Assembly (NCBI GenBank): GCA_963556045.3
Contig: CAUVYA020000002.1
Span: forward strand, 1-64,000
Direction of reading: 5' to 3'
Length of the DNA stretch: 64,000 bases
From: UBA4781 sp963556045
Lineage (GTDB): Bacteria > Chloroflexota > Anaerolineae > Anaerolineales > Anaerolineaceae
Numbering within the stretch: the first letter of the stretch is position 1; every line of letters starts with the position of its first letter. Below the pieces are notes generated by a model. It searched no databases and was not told the origin of the DNA. It worked only from the letters and a program-made list of their open reading frames with translations. A program made the position numbers and the translations under genes. Positions 45,081 through 54,029 of this stretch are shown piece by piece.

Positions 45081-45287
45081 CTATTCTTGTGGGGATGCAA
45101 TTTCCTTTTCCATCTCACGTTGAGCTTCTTCAGCAGCCCTTTTTACTTCCTTTGCAATTTCATCTGCTTTGATCTTTAACTCTTGGCGCAATTCCTCACC
45201 ACTCTTGGGAGCAAAAAGCATCGCCAGTATACCACCTGTAAGTGCACCAAAAAATACACCTTTAATGAATTTTGATGTATTAGCCAT
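45081..45287 (-). CDS. YtxH-like small membrane protein
   Basis: 68 residues. An N-terminal glycine-rich membrane helix (FIKGVFFGALTGGILAMLF) and the signature APKSGEELRQELK, then a charged helix, match the YtxH/GvpP-like family of unknown function. GGGAG precedes the ATG. Divergent from the transglutaminase gene. Confidence 0.85.
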   Translation of the reverse strand: MANTSKFIKGVFFGALTGGILAMLFAPKSGEELRQELKIKADEIAKEVKRAAEEAQREMEKEIASPQE

Positions 45288-45367
45288 TGTTTTCTCCCTT
45301 CATGCAATTCTTGAGTAAGCCATTTGACCGATGGCAAATTGTTCATTTAAGTATAATGTAAAGATAA

Positions 45368-47746
45368 ATGTTTAGGAAATATCGTACCAGTAATTTTGAT
45401 CTGATTTCCATCCTTTGCCTGATCGTCATCGTGTTTCTTGCAGCGTATTCTCTTGAGTCAACCCACTGGACGGAGAATTTGAATCTGGTGACAGCTCTGG
45501 CTTCAATCGGTGTAATACTTGGTGTGCTGTTTGGGATCACCACTTTCAATAAAAGACAACTTGTGATTCTGCTGGTAATGTATAGCTTGATGGTCTTGTT
45601 TTCTTTTTTAGTGAATGGCACTTCACAAAGTGAATTGTGGAATGAAAACTGGGTCGAATTCCAAACTCGCATGTTTGAAGCTTTAAACGACCTGCTGCAG
45701 GATTCACCCGTAGAGGATAATATTCTTTTTATTACGGGAATGGGCATGGTTTACTGGGTGATTGCCCTATGGGCAGGCATTGCTTTGATACGTATGGGAG
45801 ATATGTGGTTACCGACGCTTTTATTATCAACCGCGGTGATCGCCACCCAATTTTTTCAGCCGGTTGTATATCGTAATGAACTGTTGAGCAGTGTATTCTT
45901 CTTTCTACTCGTTTTTCTTTTAGGACGCCAGCATTATCTTAAAACTCACCGGCAATGGAAAGATGAAAATGCCTACGAAGATCGGGATGCAGGAAGGGTT
46001 TTTTTAACCAGTGCGTCAATCATTTCTGCAGTGGTAGTAGTAATTGCCTGGAGTACACCCTTGATCATTGATCTGGCAAGCCCTGGCACAAAACAACATA
46101 AGGCTTTTGTGCAAACACTTGAAGATACTGGCGATTTGTTTTCTCATCTTTTTTCATCACTGACCAGCCAGCCAGTTAAAAAAGAAAGCACTTTCGGAGA
46201 TGCTTTCGCACTGGGTTCATCTCAACCTTTGAACGAGGATGTGATCTTCACAGCCGTTGCACCTGATGTAGAAATTATAGAAGGTAACTATTATTGGTCG
46301 GCACGCAGTTATTCTAATTATGGAGATGGTATCTGGACTTCTCTTGAGACGGAAAAGCGCTCAATTGAGGAAAACACTCCTGTGCGACCAGAAAACAGCA
46401 TGACGCAGACCGCAGGTACATTTATTGTGGTGGCAAATACCGATCTGAGTTATTTCTATACCAGTGGGAGAGTGATATCTATTGACCATCCGACACGGGC
46501 GGTGGAAATATTTGCGAATAGCGATGAATCCGAAGTGATTGCATGGAAACCATTGCTGCCGCTGGGAGAGAAAGATTCTTATCAATTCATGACTTATTTT
46601 CCCATGCTCACATATGAAGAATTGCTGAATGCTGGAAAAGATTATCCAACTCGTATTAAAAGAAACTACTTACAACTACCTGAAAATTTCTCATCCAGGA
46701 TCACGAATCTATCTGAAGCGATTACCGACGATCTGGATTCGGACTTTGAAAAAGTTCTTGCAATTACTGACTATCTAAGAAACACATATCGTTATAATCT
46801 TGAAATAAGTGAAATCCCCTCTACACTGGATCCGATATTCTGGTTCCTGTTTGAGGAAAAAAGTGGATTCTGCAATTTTTATGCCTCAGCAGAGGTGCTG
46901 ATGCTGCGATCGATCGGTATCCCAGCGCGATTGGGGGTGGGATATGCACAGGGAGTGGCAGTTGAAAGAGGGAAAGTGTTTGAAATCCGCAGTAAAGATA
47001 GCCACGCCTGGGCTGAAGTGTATTTTCCTAATACTGGCTGGGTGATCTTTGAACCTACATCAACACAACCGGCAGTAAATTTTCGCCATGAATATGATGT
47101 CATTACAGAAGTTGTGAATGATTCTTCTGGTAACCTTGATGAAGGAGGGAATAGAAATCTGCAGAACGATGCAGGAGCAGGCGATTTTTCCCGTTATGAT
47201 GCAATTGAACAGCGTTTATCGTCGCAAGAAGATTTTCTGTATGATATTTCGGTAGGAGAATCATCGAATCAAAGGTACTTTATTCTGATACTCTGGGCAG
47301 GAATCATTAGCGTGATGAGCTTTCTCCTATTCGGTCGAATTCGCTATCATGGGAACTGGATTCCTATCCAGCGATTCACAGTAATTCAAATAGAAAAACG
47401 AGCAAGAGAAGTCCCCCGATGGTTGACTGAATGGTCTGCGCATCGTGAACGATCATATATTCAAAAAAATATCTTCCAGATTGATTGGAGCATACGATTA
47501 TTTATGCGTCAAGATGCCCGACAAATGACGATCATGGAAAAAACAGTACTATTACAGCAATTTGTTCCCGCAGTTTCACAGGAAGTTCAGACCGTTCTGA
47601 ATTCATTTCAGGATGAGGTTTATGGGGGCAAGACAATTGATCCATTGCAAGTGAAAGCCTGTCTACGAAAAATAAGGCGAGCGGCTGTTATTGCGTGGGT
47701 GAAGAGAATACCTAATTATCGAAAGAAGCAAGCGAACACTGCTTGA
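45368..47746 (+). CDS. TgpA-like transglutaminase membrane protein
   Basis: 792 residues: six or more N-terminal membrane helices (~10-240), an extracellular part with a transglutaminase core, one more helix (~635-655) and a cytoplasmic C-terminal region. Catalytic triad visible: Cys in KSGFCNFYASAEVLMLRS, His in SKDSHAWAEVYF and Asp/Glu region in GWVIFEPT. This is the DUF3488/transglutaminase/DUF4129-like layout, often near MoxR and DUF58 genes, which are not in this window. Peptidase or crosslinking activity is possible. TATAAT at 45352-45357 lies 10 nt before the ATG. The end overlaps the convergent PfkB-like gene by 35 nt. Confidence 0.88.
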   Translation: MFRKYRTSNFDLISILCLIVIVFLAAYSLESTHWTENLNLVTALASIGVILGVLFGITTFNKRQLVILLVMYSLMVLFSFLVNGTSQSELWNENWVEFQTRMFEALNDLLQDSPVEDNILFITGMGMVYWVIALWAGIALIRMGDMWLPTLLLSTAVIATQFFQPVVYRNELLSSVFFFLLVFLLGRQHYLKTHRQWKDENAYEDRDAGRVFLTSASIISAVVVVIAWSTPLIIDLASPGTKQHKAFVQTLEDTGDLFSHLFSSLTSQPVKKESTFGDAFALGSSQPLNEDVIFTAVAPDVEIIEGNYYWSARSYSNYGDGIWTSLETEKRSIEENTPVRPENSMTQTAGTFIVVANTDLSYFYTSGRVISIDHPTRAVEIFANSDESEVIAWKPLLPLGEKDSYQFMTYFPMLTYEELLNAGKDYPTRIKRNYLQLPENFSSRITNLSEAITDDLDSDFEKVLAITDYLRNTYRYNLEISEIPSTLDPIFWFLFEEKSGFCNFYASAEVLMLRSIGIPARLGVGYAQGVAVERGKVFEIRSKDSHAWAEVYFPNTGWVIFEPTSTQPAVNFRHEYDVITEVVNDSSGNLDEGGNRNLQNDAGAGDFSRYDAIEQRLSSQEDFLYDISVGESSNQRYFILILWAGIISVMSFLLFGRIRYHGNWIPIQRFTVIQIEKRAREVPRWLTEWSAHRERSYIQKNIFQIDWSIRLFMRQDARQMTIMEKTVLLQQFVPAVSQEVQTVLNSFQDEVYGGKTIDPLQVKACLRKIRRAAVIAWVKRIPNYRKKQANTA

Positions 47747-48746
47747 GCTGATCCTGCAGGATGTGAGCTCTCATTCTCAGTAGAGCAGGATGGTTCTCCA
47801 GGACGTAATCGATCCCACTTCCTTCCCGGCAGATCGATGCAGCTATGCTTGCTTGAAGTGCACATTGTTCAACAGAAAATTGGTGTTTTGTATAAATAGC
47901 AGCGAAAGCTCCACAAAAACAATCGAACTCACCAATTGGATCTACTACGACCACATCAAAATCAGGAATGCGATAGATCTGGGATGAATCCATTTGTAAA
48001 AGGAGGTAGCCGGTCTCCTGGTTTTTAATGACATAATTTGAAGCGCCAAATCTTTTTAAGACAGTAAGCATATCTGAATAATGATCATAACGGGATCGAA
48101 ATAAAGTGCGGATTTCTTTTTCAGTTGTGAAAAAGAAGTCTATTCCCCGCAGCAGGGCAGGAATTCTCGGCAGCTGTGGAGGAGTCATGTATGTCGGAGA
48201 TGAGCAGATCATGATCGTTTTCACTCCGCATGTACGTAAAAATGGAATACATGCGCTGTGCGATATGTAAGACATAGGAGTAAATAAAACGGTCTGAGCT
48301 TTCTGGTAATTTACTGGGAAATCTGAACTGAGTAAGTGAATATCATCGCCTTGCAGGCATGATGAATCGTATTTCGCGTGGGAATTGTGATGCAGTAAAA
48401 ATTTTGGCAAATCATATCCGAGTTCAAAGAAATGGCGTTTTATATTGGTGGTTTCCCATTCATTGTGTGAAGTGATGCGGTAATATTGCTGAATATTGAT
48501 GGGACGAGATGAAAGGGATACACCTTTCAAATCAAATCCTTTTTTCTGGAGATCATGTCCAAATAGATCTAGAAAGCCGTTATTAACTTTTGCAACGATC
48601 CCGACTGGTTTGTCATACAACAGATAACCGCTTGCAGAATACAAGGCATGTCCACCTGGACGGTCAAGGCTTAGACGATCATTGCAATTAATGATGGTCT
48701 CACGCTGAATCAATCCACAGACAATTGTGTCAATGTTATTGGGCAT
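47712..48746 (-). CDS. PfkB-family kinase-like protein with altered signature
   Basis: 344 residues with the ribokinase/PfkB fold: RPGGHALYSASGYLLYDKPVGIV (N-terminal Gly-rich substrate motif) and, near the C-terminus, DPIGEFDCFCGAFAA. The usual second signature is DTxGAGDxFxxG; here the TGAGD core reads IGEFD, keeping the catalytic Asp but losing the glycines of the anion hole. Kinase activity is therefore uncertain. No operon partner; it overlaps the convergent transglutaminase gene. Confidence 0.75.
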   Translation of the reverse strand: MPNNIDTIVCGLIQRETIINCNDRLSLDRPGGHALYSASGYLLYDKPVGIVAKVNNGFLDLFGHDLQKKGFDLKGVSLSSRPINIQQYYRITSHNEWETTNIKRHFFELGYDLPKFLLHHNSHAKYDSSCLQGDDIHLLSSDFPVNYQKAQTVLFTPMSYISHSACIPFLRTCGVKTIMICSSPTYMTPPQLPRIPALLRGIDFFFTTEKEIRTLFRSRYDHYSDMLTVLKRFGASNYVIKNQETGYLLLQMDSSQIYRIPDFDVVVVDPIGEFDCFCGAFAAIYTKHQFSVEQCALQASIAASICREGSGIDYVLENHPALLRMRAHILQDQLKQCSLASFDN

Positions 48747-48779
48747 GGTGGCGGCAGTTGTATTGCTATTGTTATTCTA

Positions 48780-48980
48780 TTATGTATTCAATAGATCCAA
48801 CAATTTGCGAACGAACCCGACGGTGGTTATACCGATCTCCATCCCTTTCTGAGGAGAGATTTGCATAGCAGTCTCGTCATTTTCGGATGTTTTTACCAGA
48901 ACGTGCGCAATTCCTGCACCAAGCAGTGCACCAACCAGTCCTCCGATGATATAGATGGTTGTATTTTTATTTTCACTCAT
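48780..48980 (-). CDS. Small single-helix membrane protein
   Basis: 66 residues with one glycine/alanine-rich membrane helix (IYIIGGLVGALLGAGIAHVLV) followed by a short polar tail. It resembles YtxH-type proteins in layout but lacks the APKSG signature. Its ATG overlaps the stop of the preceding gene (ATGAGTGA), so translation is coupled. Shine-Dalgarno GGAGAA is present. Function unknown. Confidence 0.7.
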   Translation of the reverse strand: MSENKNTTIYIIGGLVGALLGAGIAHVLVKTSENDETAMQISPQKGMEIGITTVGFVRKLLDLLNT

Positions 48981-49347
48981 CTTTCTGTTCTCCTCGGAAA
49001 TAATTTAACCACGCAGATGGAATAAAAAAAATGTTGACGATTTTTTTACAGGAGTTAGTCGTTTTTTCTTTGATCTGTTGGGTTATTTGATGTAGCGATT
49101 GTAAACCTGTTTTCGCTTTTGTTCCCAATTGGCTGATGAAATAGATCGCCGCGATTGAGAGGATCATTGATATAAGCGTTATGCCAATGATGGGTGACAG
49201 CATATAGATCATCGAAATATCAGACCATTGAGAAAATGCTGTGGAGTCTCCATTGATGGAACGGATGAGCAGGAAGAATACATAACCGATCAGAATTATG
49301 GAAACGGTCAAGGGCAGCCAAATCTGATAGAACGATCTCTTTTTCAT
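48973..49347 (-). CDS. Two-helix membrane protein of unknown function
   Basis: About 124 residues. ATG at 49347 with GGAAGAGA upstream; a TATAAT lies 16 nt before the ATG, so this gene has an ordinary leader. Two membrane helices (about 10-32 and 50-75) precede a basic cytoplasmic C-terminus. Coupled to the small protein downstream. No family recognised. Confidence 0.7.
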   Translation of the reverse strand: MKKRSFYQIWLPLTVSIILIGYVFFLLIRSINGDSTAFSQWSDISMIYMLSPIIGITLISMILSIAAIYFISQLGTKAKTGLQSLHQITQQIKEKTTNSCKKIVNIFFIPSAWLNYFRGEQKDE

Positions 49348-49385
49348 GGTCACATCTCTTCCAATTATAGTATGTCTTCCTTATA

Positions 49386-51434
49386 TCAATCTCGTAAAGT
49401 ATTGATCATTTGCAATAAATCTGGTTCCGGTACAACATCGCTTTCAGCGATCACGCGATCCCAGGTAAAAAGAATACCCGCTGTATATTTTTCATCCACC
49501 GCCAGACTATTGTTTATGATCGTCTGCACCTGTTCCCAATTCTCTGTTCTAATGTAGGCTTCAAAGAATGGAAGCCACTCGCTTGGGATTCTTGGTGCAG
49601 CACCTGACAGGTCGGCTTGTTCTTTAAGCGTGATGACGGTATCCCAGTCTGCAATCTGTCTGGCGAGGTCTGCTTTCTCAAAGTAATAACACCATCCGTG
49701 ATCAATCTCCTCTCCAATTATATCTAGCGGAGGTTGCGATTGCACATCAGGTTCGGTGATGATGCGATCAAGATTGGAAAGAGGAATCTGGTCTGCTTCC
49801 AGCTGTGTGAGGTTGGGTATGATACCTGCATTCGCATATTTCTCATCAAGAACCTGTAAACAACCGGGTGGATCGTAGCGGATCACGACAGTATCGTTCG
49901 TATTGCCCTCAAAAGAAAAAGAGCGGTACCACTGATGTACTGGTAGATCTTTTTCGAGAGCGCTTAAGCGACCGACCTTCAGACGTACATCAGAAAAATA
50001 AAAAACATAAGAAAGAGTTTCATCGTCTGACTGTGGATCATAGGTCCAGTTGAGAGGTGCTGTTAATGAATTATCGCTGTAATACTTCAGCGGGAAATTT
50101 GTGGTCATCACGATGGTATTTTCTTCTAAATCAGGGATGCGCCATGTCAATTGCCAGAAAAAATCCTTGAAGATATCCCAGTCATGTTTATAATCCATGG
50201 CATTCAAGAAATGGAATCCAACTGTTAGAGTAATGAATAAGGTTGTAAATGCGATCCTTATCTTTGGGTAGCGGATGACCATAAAAAGTAGACTTGCGAA
50301 CAGGATCGCCACACCGAACATATATGCCAGGGTGAGACGATCCCAGGCGAATTCAATACGGACGGTCAATTTCGTGACCCAGAATATTGCACCTGCCAGA
50401 ATGAGCGCGAGGATACTGATCAATAGAGGTTCGAGATAGGTTTTCACAGATTCTTGAACACCATCTTGCTTTGAATGAGACTCGATCAGATGTAGTACAA
50501 AAGCCGAGAAAATGGCAGTAATCCCCATGATCCCCCAGTATCCATACGTAGTGAAGTAGCCGACTTCAGATATTTTTGGGAAATTGAAGAGACCTTTCAC
50601 TGCTCCATAGGTCACCGTGAGCACATCTTTTAAAGCTTGAGAAACCAAACTCAGAAAACCAGTAGAAAAATCCTGGTTGAGCTCATTGAGCATCTTTGGT
50701 TCATACGTTGGGAATGAGAAAAAGAAAACGCGCCAAATATAAAAGATGATAAGGATGACCAGGTAAGGACTCCATTTGCGCATTACCTGTTTGAAACGAT
50801 CTTTTCGATCACTATTCTCATCTCTCAAGATGATCCAGAGCAGGAAGGGGCGAATGAACTCCAGGGATGCAAAATATTCCAATGAAAAGATACTTAATTG
50901 AGCAATGAGTGCCAGGATGGTGAGCCACACATATTTCTTTTTATCACGAATGGATGCTAGCATGGCACCAATGGAAAAAAGGAACAGTGCCAGGTGACTA
51001 AAATGATGCACATACGGCAATGCGATGGGCTGCTGTAGAAAACCGGGATATAAAATAAAAAGAATGGCGGCATACATGTTGAAAGTTTGTTTCTTTGACC
51101 AGAGCTGATTCAGTATCCACCACAATGCCCATCCTGATAGCCAGCGAAATAAAAGTGCGAAAATATGATAAAAGATGGCTTTTGTGCCAAACAGGTTTGT
51201 GAGAATCATAAAAATAAATGCAGAATATGGGCGATCTGAAGCTACAAATGCAGGATACCCTGCCGGACCAAAGACATGGTACTGCCAGAGATAGGGCCAG
51301 CCATCCCAGTAGAAACCCAGGAAGGGAATGAGGGGAGCAAATGCCAGAATAGTGAATAATAAGAGAATAACAGGAACAGAGAATTTCTTTTGCTGGATTG
51401 ACAATATTATTTTTTGAATGAATGTATTTGTCAT
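49386..51434 (-). CDS. Large polytopic membrane protein (glycosyltransferase-like, unassigned)
   Basis: 682 residues. At least ten membrane helices in residues 20-420, then a ~260-residue soluble C-terminal part. The first loop contains FYWDGWPYLW, an aromatic/acidic arrangement seen in GT-C type transferases that use lipid-linked sugars, but no diagnostic motif proves that assignment. The C-terminal part includes helical segments like WDTVITLKEQADL that could be TPR-like. A TACAAT (- strand 51441-51446) lies 6 nt before the ATG, another leaderless arrangement. Confidence 0.65.
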   Translation of the reverse strand: MTNTFIQKIILSIQQKKFSVPVILLLFTILAFAPLIPFLGFYWDGWPYLWQYHVFGPAGYPAFVASDRPYSAFIFMILTNLFGTKAIFYHIFALLFRWLSGWALWWILNQLWSKKQTFNMYAAILFILYPGFLQQPIALPYVHHFSHLALFLFSIGAMLASIRDKKKYVWLTILALIAQLSIFSLEYFASLEFIRPFLLWIILRDENSDRKDRFKQVMRKWSPYLVILIIFYIWRVFFFSFPTYEPKMLNELNQDFSTGFLSLVSQALKDVLTVTYGAVKGLFNFPKISEVGYFTTYGYWGIMGITAIFSAFVLHLIESHSKQDGVQESVKTYLEPLLISILALILAGAIFWVTKLTVRIEFAWDRLTLAYMFGVAILFASLLFMVIRYPKIRIAFTTLFITLTVGFHFLNAMDYKHDWDIFKDFFWQLTWRIPDLEENTIVMTTNFPLKYYSDNSLTAPLNWTYDPQSDDETLSYVFYFSDVRLKVGRLSALEKDLPVHQWYRSFSFEGNTNDTVVIRYDPPGCLQVLDEKYANAGIIPNLTQLEADQIPLSNLDRIITEPDVQSQPPLDIIGEEIDHGWCYYFEKADLARQIADWDTVITLKEQADLSGAAPRIPSEWLPFFEAYIRTENWEQVQTIINNSLAVDEKYTAGILFTWDRVIAESDVVPEPDLLQMINTLRD

Positions 51435-51463
51435 GTGCTAATTGTACTTTGTGTTGCTATGTT

Positions 51464-51525
51464 CGAAGAGCCAACATCTTCGCACGGAGGGGAAATTTTC
51501 GCTTATCGCGAAAATATTGTATAAT
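51464..51525 (+). promoter_or_regulatory. Promoter of the recX leader with two inverted repeats
   Basis: TATAAT at 51520-51525. Upstream is a perfect 8-bp dyad ATTTTCGC-TTATC-GCGAAAAT (51495-51515) that fills the space where -35 and spacer should be, and a second dyad CGAAGA-N7-TCTTCG (51464-51482). Both could be operators. No standard -35 at 17 nt. The divergent membrane-protein gene starts at 51434, so either dyad might serve both. Confidence 0.55.
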
Positions 51526-51531
51526 ACTAAT

Positions 51532-51768
51532 TACTTTTTAGAACATTTTCAGGACAGGTTTGTCCTATCATTCAGGATTAAGGCTGTAATAAGAAATGGA
51601 ACTACTCCCAAGGGAGTATCTGGAAAATTGGTACAACTGAGGTTATTAAGTCTGGAAGTGGAACGTTTTATCTATATTAAGTATTAAGATTTAATAATCT
51701 TACTTCCGCAGGAAGTATTGTAGCAGCAAACAGACAGCCTTGACTTGAATTGTGAAGGCTGTTTTATT
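51532..51768 (+). ncRNA. Structured leader RNA upstream of recX-rny (candidate switch)
   Basis: Between the TATAAT at 51520 and the recX ATG lie ~237 nt with no convincing reading frame and a dense series of hairpins: AGGACA/TGTCCT (51551-51566), TACTCC/GGAGTA (51603-51618), TAAGATT/AATCTTA (51685-51702), TACTTCC/GGAAGTA (51701-51717) and a terminator-like hairpin at 51734-51762. AAGGCTGT occurs twice (51580-51587 and 51755-51762), and both copies can pair with ACAGCCTT (51734-51741); the upstream pairing extends to 10 bp with one wobble. The downstream pairing buries the recX Shine-Dalgarno (GAAGG). I recognise no known RNA family. Confidence 0.6.
51734..51768 (+). terminator. Terminator or Shine-Dalgarno-sequestering hairpin before recX
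   Basis: ACAGCCTT (51734-51741) / AAGGCTGT (51755-51762), 13-nt loop, followed by TTTTATT, ending at the base before the recX ATG. It may stop transcription, or hide GAAGG from the ribosome, unless the upstream copy of AAGGCTGT captures its 5' arm. Confidence 0.6.
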
Positions 51769-52434
51769 ATGCAAAGAGTGATAACGGGCATTGAACAACA
51801 GAAGAAAAATTCTAATCGGGTTAATATTTATCTCGATGAAGAATTTGCTTTTGGACTGCATAAATATATTGCCATTGGATTGAAAGTGGGGGATGTGATT
51901 GATGATACTCGAATTCTTCAACTTCAAACAGAAGATTCCATAGAAGAGACTTACCAGCGAGGTTTGAGATTATTGAACTTTCGCGCACGAAGTGAACATG
52001 AAATGCGGTCAAGGTTGTTAAAGTATGGTTATGATGAAGGAGTGATTGAACAGGCAATAGTACGATTAACTGAAAAAGGATATTTAAACGATCAACAATT
52101 TGCTGAAGATTGGGTGGAAAATCGAACAACCTTTCGTCCACGAGGCAGAACATTATTGCGGTTAGAGCTGCAGCAGAAAAAACTTGATAAAGATCAGATC
52201 GAATCAGCCATAAATGACCTGCCGGATGAGGCTGAAATGGCACGCAAGGCAGCAGGGAAATACTGTACGAAATTAAAGGGATTAGACGAGCAAACCTTCA
52301 AAAAAAGGTTGTATGGATTTCTAACTCGTCGTGGTTTTCATTATGAAGATTTTAAAATGATCATGGAAGAAATGTGGGAGGAGTCAAATCCGTCAAATTT
52401 ATTAGAAAAAGAGGTAAAGAATGATGAATGGTAA
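51769..52434 (+). CDS. recX: Recombination regulator RecX
   Basis: Modulator of RecA filaments; about 221 residues from ATG 51769, which gives the usual N-terminus (RVITGIEQQKKNSNRVNIYLDEEFAFG). Three-helix RecX repeats follow: RGLRLLNFRARSEHEMRSRL, YLNDQQFAEDWV and the C-terminal repeat ending FLTRRGFHYEDFK. recA, its common neighbour, is not in the window. The end overlaps rny by 14 nt, so recX and rny are one operon under the structured leader. Confidence 0.92.
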   Translation: MQRVITGIEQQKKNSNRVNIYLDEEFAFGLHKYIAIGLKVGDVIDDTRILQLQTEDSIEETYQRGLRLLNFRARSEHEMRSRLLKYGYDEGVIEQAIVRLTEKGYLNDQQFAEDWVENRTTFRPRGRTLLRLELQQKKLDKDQIESAINDLPDEAEMARKAAGKYCTKLKGLDEQTFKKRLYGFLTRRGFHYEDFKMIMEEMWEESNPSNLLEKEVKNDEW

Positions 52435-53950
52435 TCCAAATCTACGCTTAATCATTGAATTGGTCAGCGCAGTAATTGTGGCTGTTGTGATTGGATTTCT
52501 CATAGCAAAAGCCAAAACAAAACAGATTCTGCAAAAAAGCGAGCAAGTGATCCAGGATAGTCGTGAAACAGCCAGAGATATTGAACTGCGGGCTCGTGAT
52601 GCTGCCTTGAAGATCAAACAGGATGCTGAAGCAGAGATCAGCCGCAGGCGATCCGAATTGTCTCGTGAAGAAGACCGCATTCAAAGCCGGCGTGCAAGCC
52701 TTGACCAGCGCTATGAACGGATCGAGCAGCGCGAGAACAACCTTAATAAACGCCAGAGTGCTATTGATAAAAAGATGAATGAAGTCGAATCAATTTTTCA
52801 GCAGGAAATGGAAAAATTACAGCAGATCTCGCATGTAAGCACTGAGCAGGCAAAAGAATTACTGCTGCAAGAAGTGGAAAAAGAAGCCAGAGGGGATATG
52901 GCACGCATCTATCGCCAGATTGAAGCTGAAGCGCGCACTGAAGGAGATAAACGCGCTCGCGAGATCATTACAGAAGCGGTACAGCGTGTTGCATCTGACC
53001 AGGTTGCACAGATCACCTCTTCCACGGTCTCCTTGCCTAATGAAGAGATGAAGGGAAGGATCGTGGGGCGCAATGGACGTAACATTCGAGCCTTCGAGCA
53101 AGCAGCTGGTGTGGATATTATTGTTGATGATACCCCTGAAGCGGTCACAATCTCATGTTTTGATCCCACACGTCGTGAAATTGCACGCCGTTCACTGCAG
53201 CGCCTGATCGATGATGGGCGCATCCACCCTGCACACATTGAAAAGATCCTGGCGGAAGAGAAGAAAGAAGTCGAAAAGATCATCGAAGAGGCTGGTGAGG
53301 AAGCCGCCTTTGATGCCGGAGTTGCAGGTATTCCCCCGCAGGTGCTTACTATGCTGGGACGTTTGAAATTCCGTACCTCATTCGGTCAAAACCAGCTCTC
53401 GCATGCTGTGGAGACCGCACGTATTTCAGCTCTTATTGCCTCCGAAATTGGGGGTGATGTTGAGGTGGCAAAAGCAGCCGGTTTGTTGCATGATATCGGA
53501 AAAGCGATGGATCACAATACAGAAGGCACACATGCCCTGATCGGCGCTGAATTCTGTAAACGTAACAGAGTCAACGATGCGGTTGTGAACGCAATCGCCA
53601 GCCACCACCATGAAGAAGACCAGCAGACCTTGGAAGCAGTTATTGTAGAGGCGGCTGATGCAATTTCAGGCGCTCGCCCTGGTGCTCGCAGAGAAAACCT
53701 GGAGCAATATATCAAGCGCTTGAAAACACTTGAAGAGATGGCTAATTCCTATGAGGGTGTCAGTCAGGCATTTGCCATTCAGGCAGGTCGTGAAGTACGC
53801 ATCATTGTAGAACCGGAAAAGATCGACGATCTGCAAGCTGCCCGCCTGGCACGCGATATCGCCAAGAATATTGAAGAAACCATGCAATATCCAGGTCAGA
53901 TCCGTGTAACGGTCATCCGTGAAATGAGAGCGGTCGATTTCGCAAAATAA
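52421..53950 (+). CDS. rny: Ribonuclease Y
   Basis: Membrane-anchored endoribonuclease that initiates mRNA decay; 509 residues. N-terminal membrane helix (10-30), long coiled coil (~35-200), KH domain (MKGRIVGRNGRNIRAFEQ, ~205-265) and HD domain with LLHDIGKA metal site (~350) and ASHHHEED. Start ATG 52421 with GAGGTAAAG upstream, overlapping recX. Ends at a strong terminator. Confidence 0.97.
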   Translation: MMNGNPNLRLIIELVSAVIVAVVIGFLIAKAKTKQILQKSEQVIQDSRETARDIELRARDAALKIKQDAEAEISRRRSELSREEDRIQSRRASLDQRYERIEQRENNLNKRQSAIDKKMNEVESIFQQEMEKLQQISHVSTEQAKELLLQEVEKEARGDMARIYRQIEAEARTEGDKRAREIITEAVQRVASDQVAQITSSTVSLPNEEMKGRIVGRNGRNIRAFEQAAGVDIIVDDTPEAVTISCFDPTRREIARRSLQRLIDDGRIHPAHIEKILAEEKKEVEKIIEEAGEEAAFDAGVAGIPPQVLTMLGRLKFRTSFGQNQLSHAVETARISALIASEIGGDVEVAKAAGLLHDIGKAMDHNTEGTHALIGAEFCKRNRVNDAVVNAIASHHHEEDQQTLEAVIVEAADAISGARPGARRENLEQYIKRLKTLEEMANSYEGVSQAFAIQAGREVRIIVEPEKIDDLQAARLARDIAKNIEETMQYPGQIRVTVIREMRAVDFAK

Positions 53951-53973
53951 ATGATTCTACGATATAGAGAAAA

Positions 53974-54003
53974 ACAGGCACTTTCAAAGTGCCTGTTTTT
54001 TTT
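53974..54003 (+). terminator. Intrinsic terminator after rny
   Basis: 9-bp stem ACAGGCACT (53974-53982) / AGTGCCTGT (53988-53996), loop TTCAA, followed by an eight-T run. Confidence 0.93.
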
Positions 54004-54029
54004 GTTTTTCATAAAATTTTCTCTACTTA

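Noticed and set aside
51532..51768. 6S RNA, tmRNA, RNase P or SRP RNA upstream of recX
   Set aside because: None of the conserved sequence blocks of tmRNA, RNase P or SRP RNA is present and the hairpins do not form the single long rod of 6S RNA.
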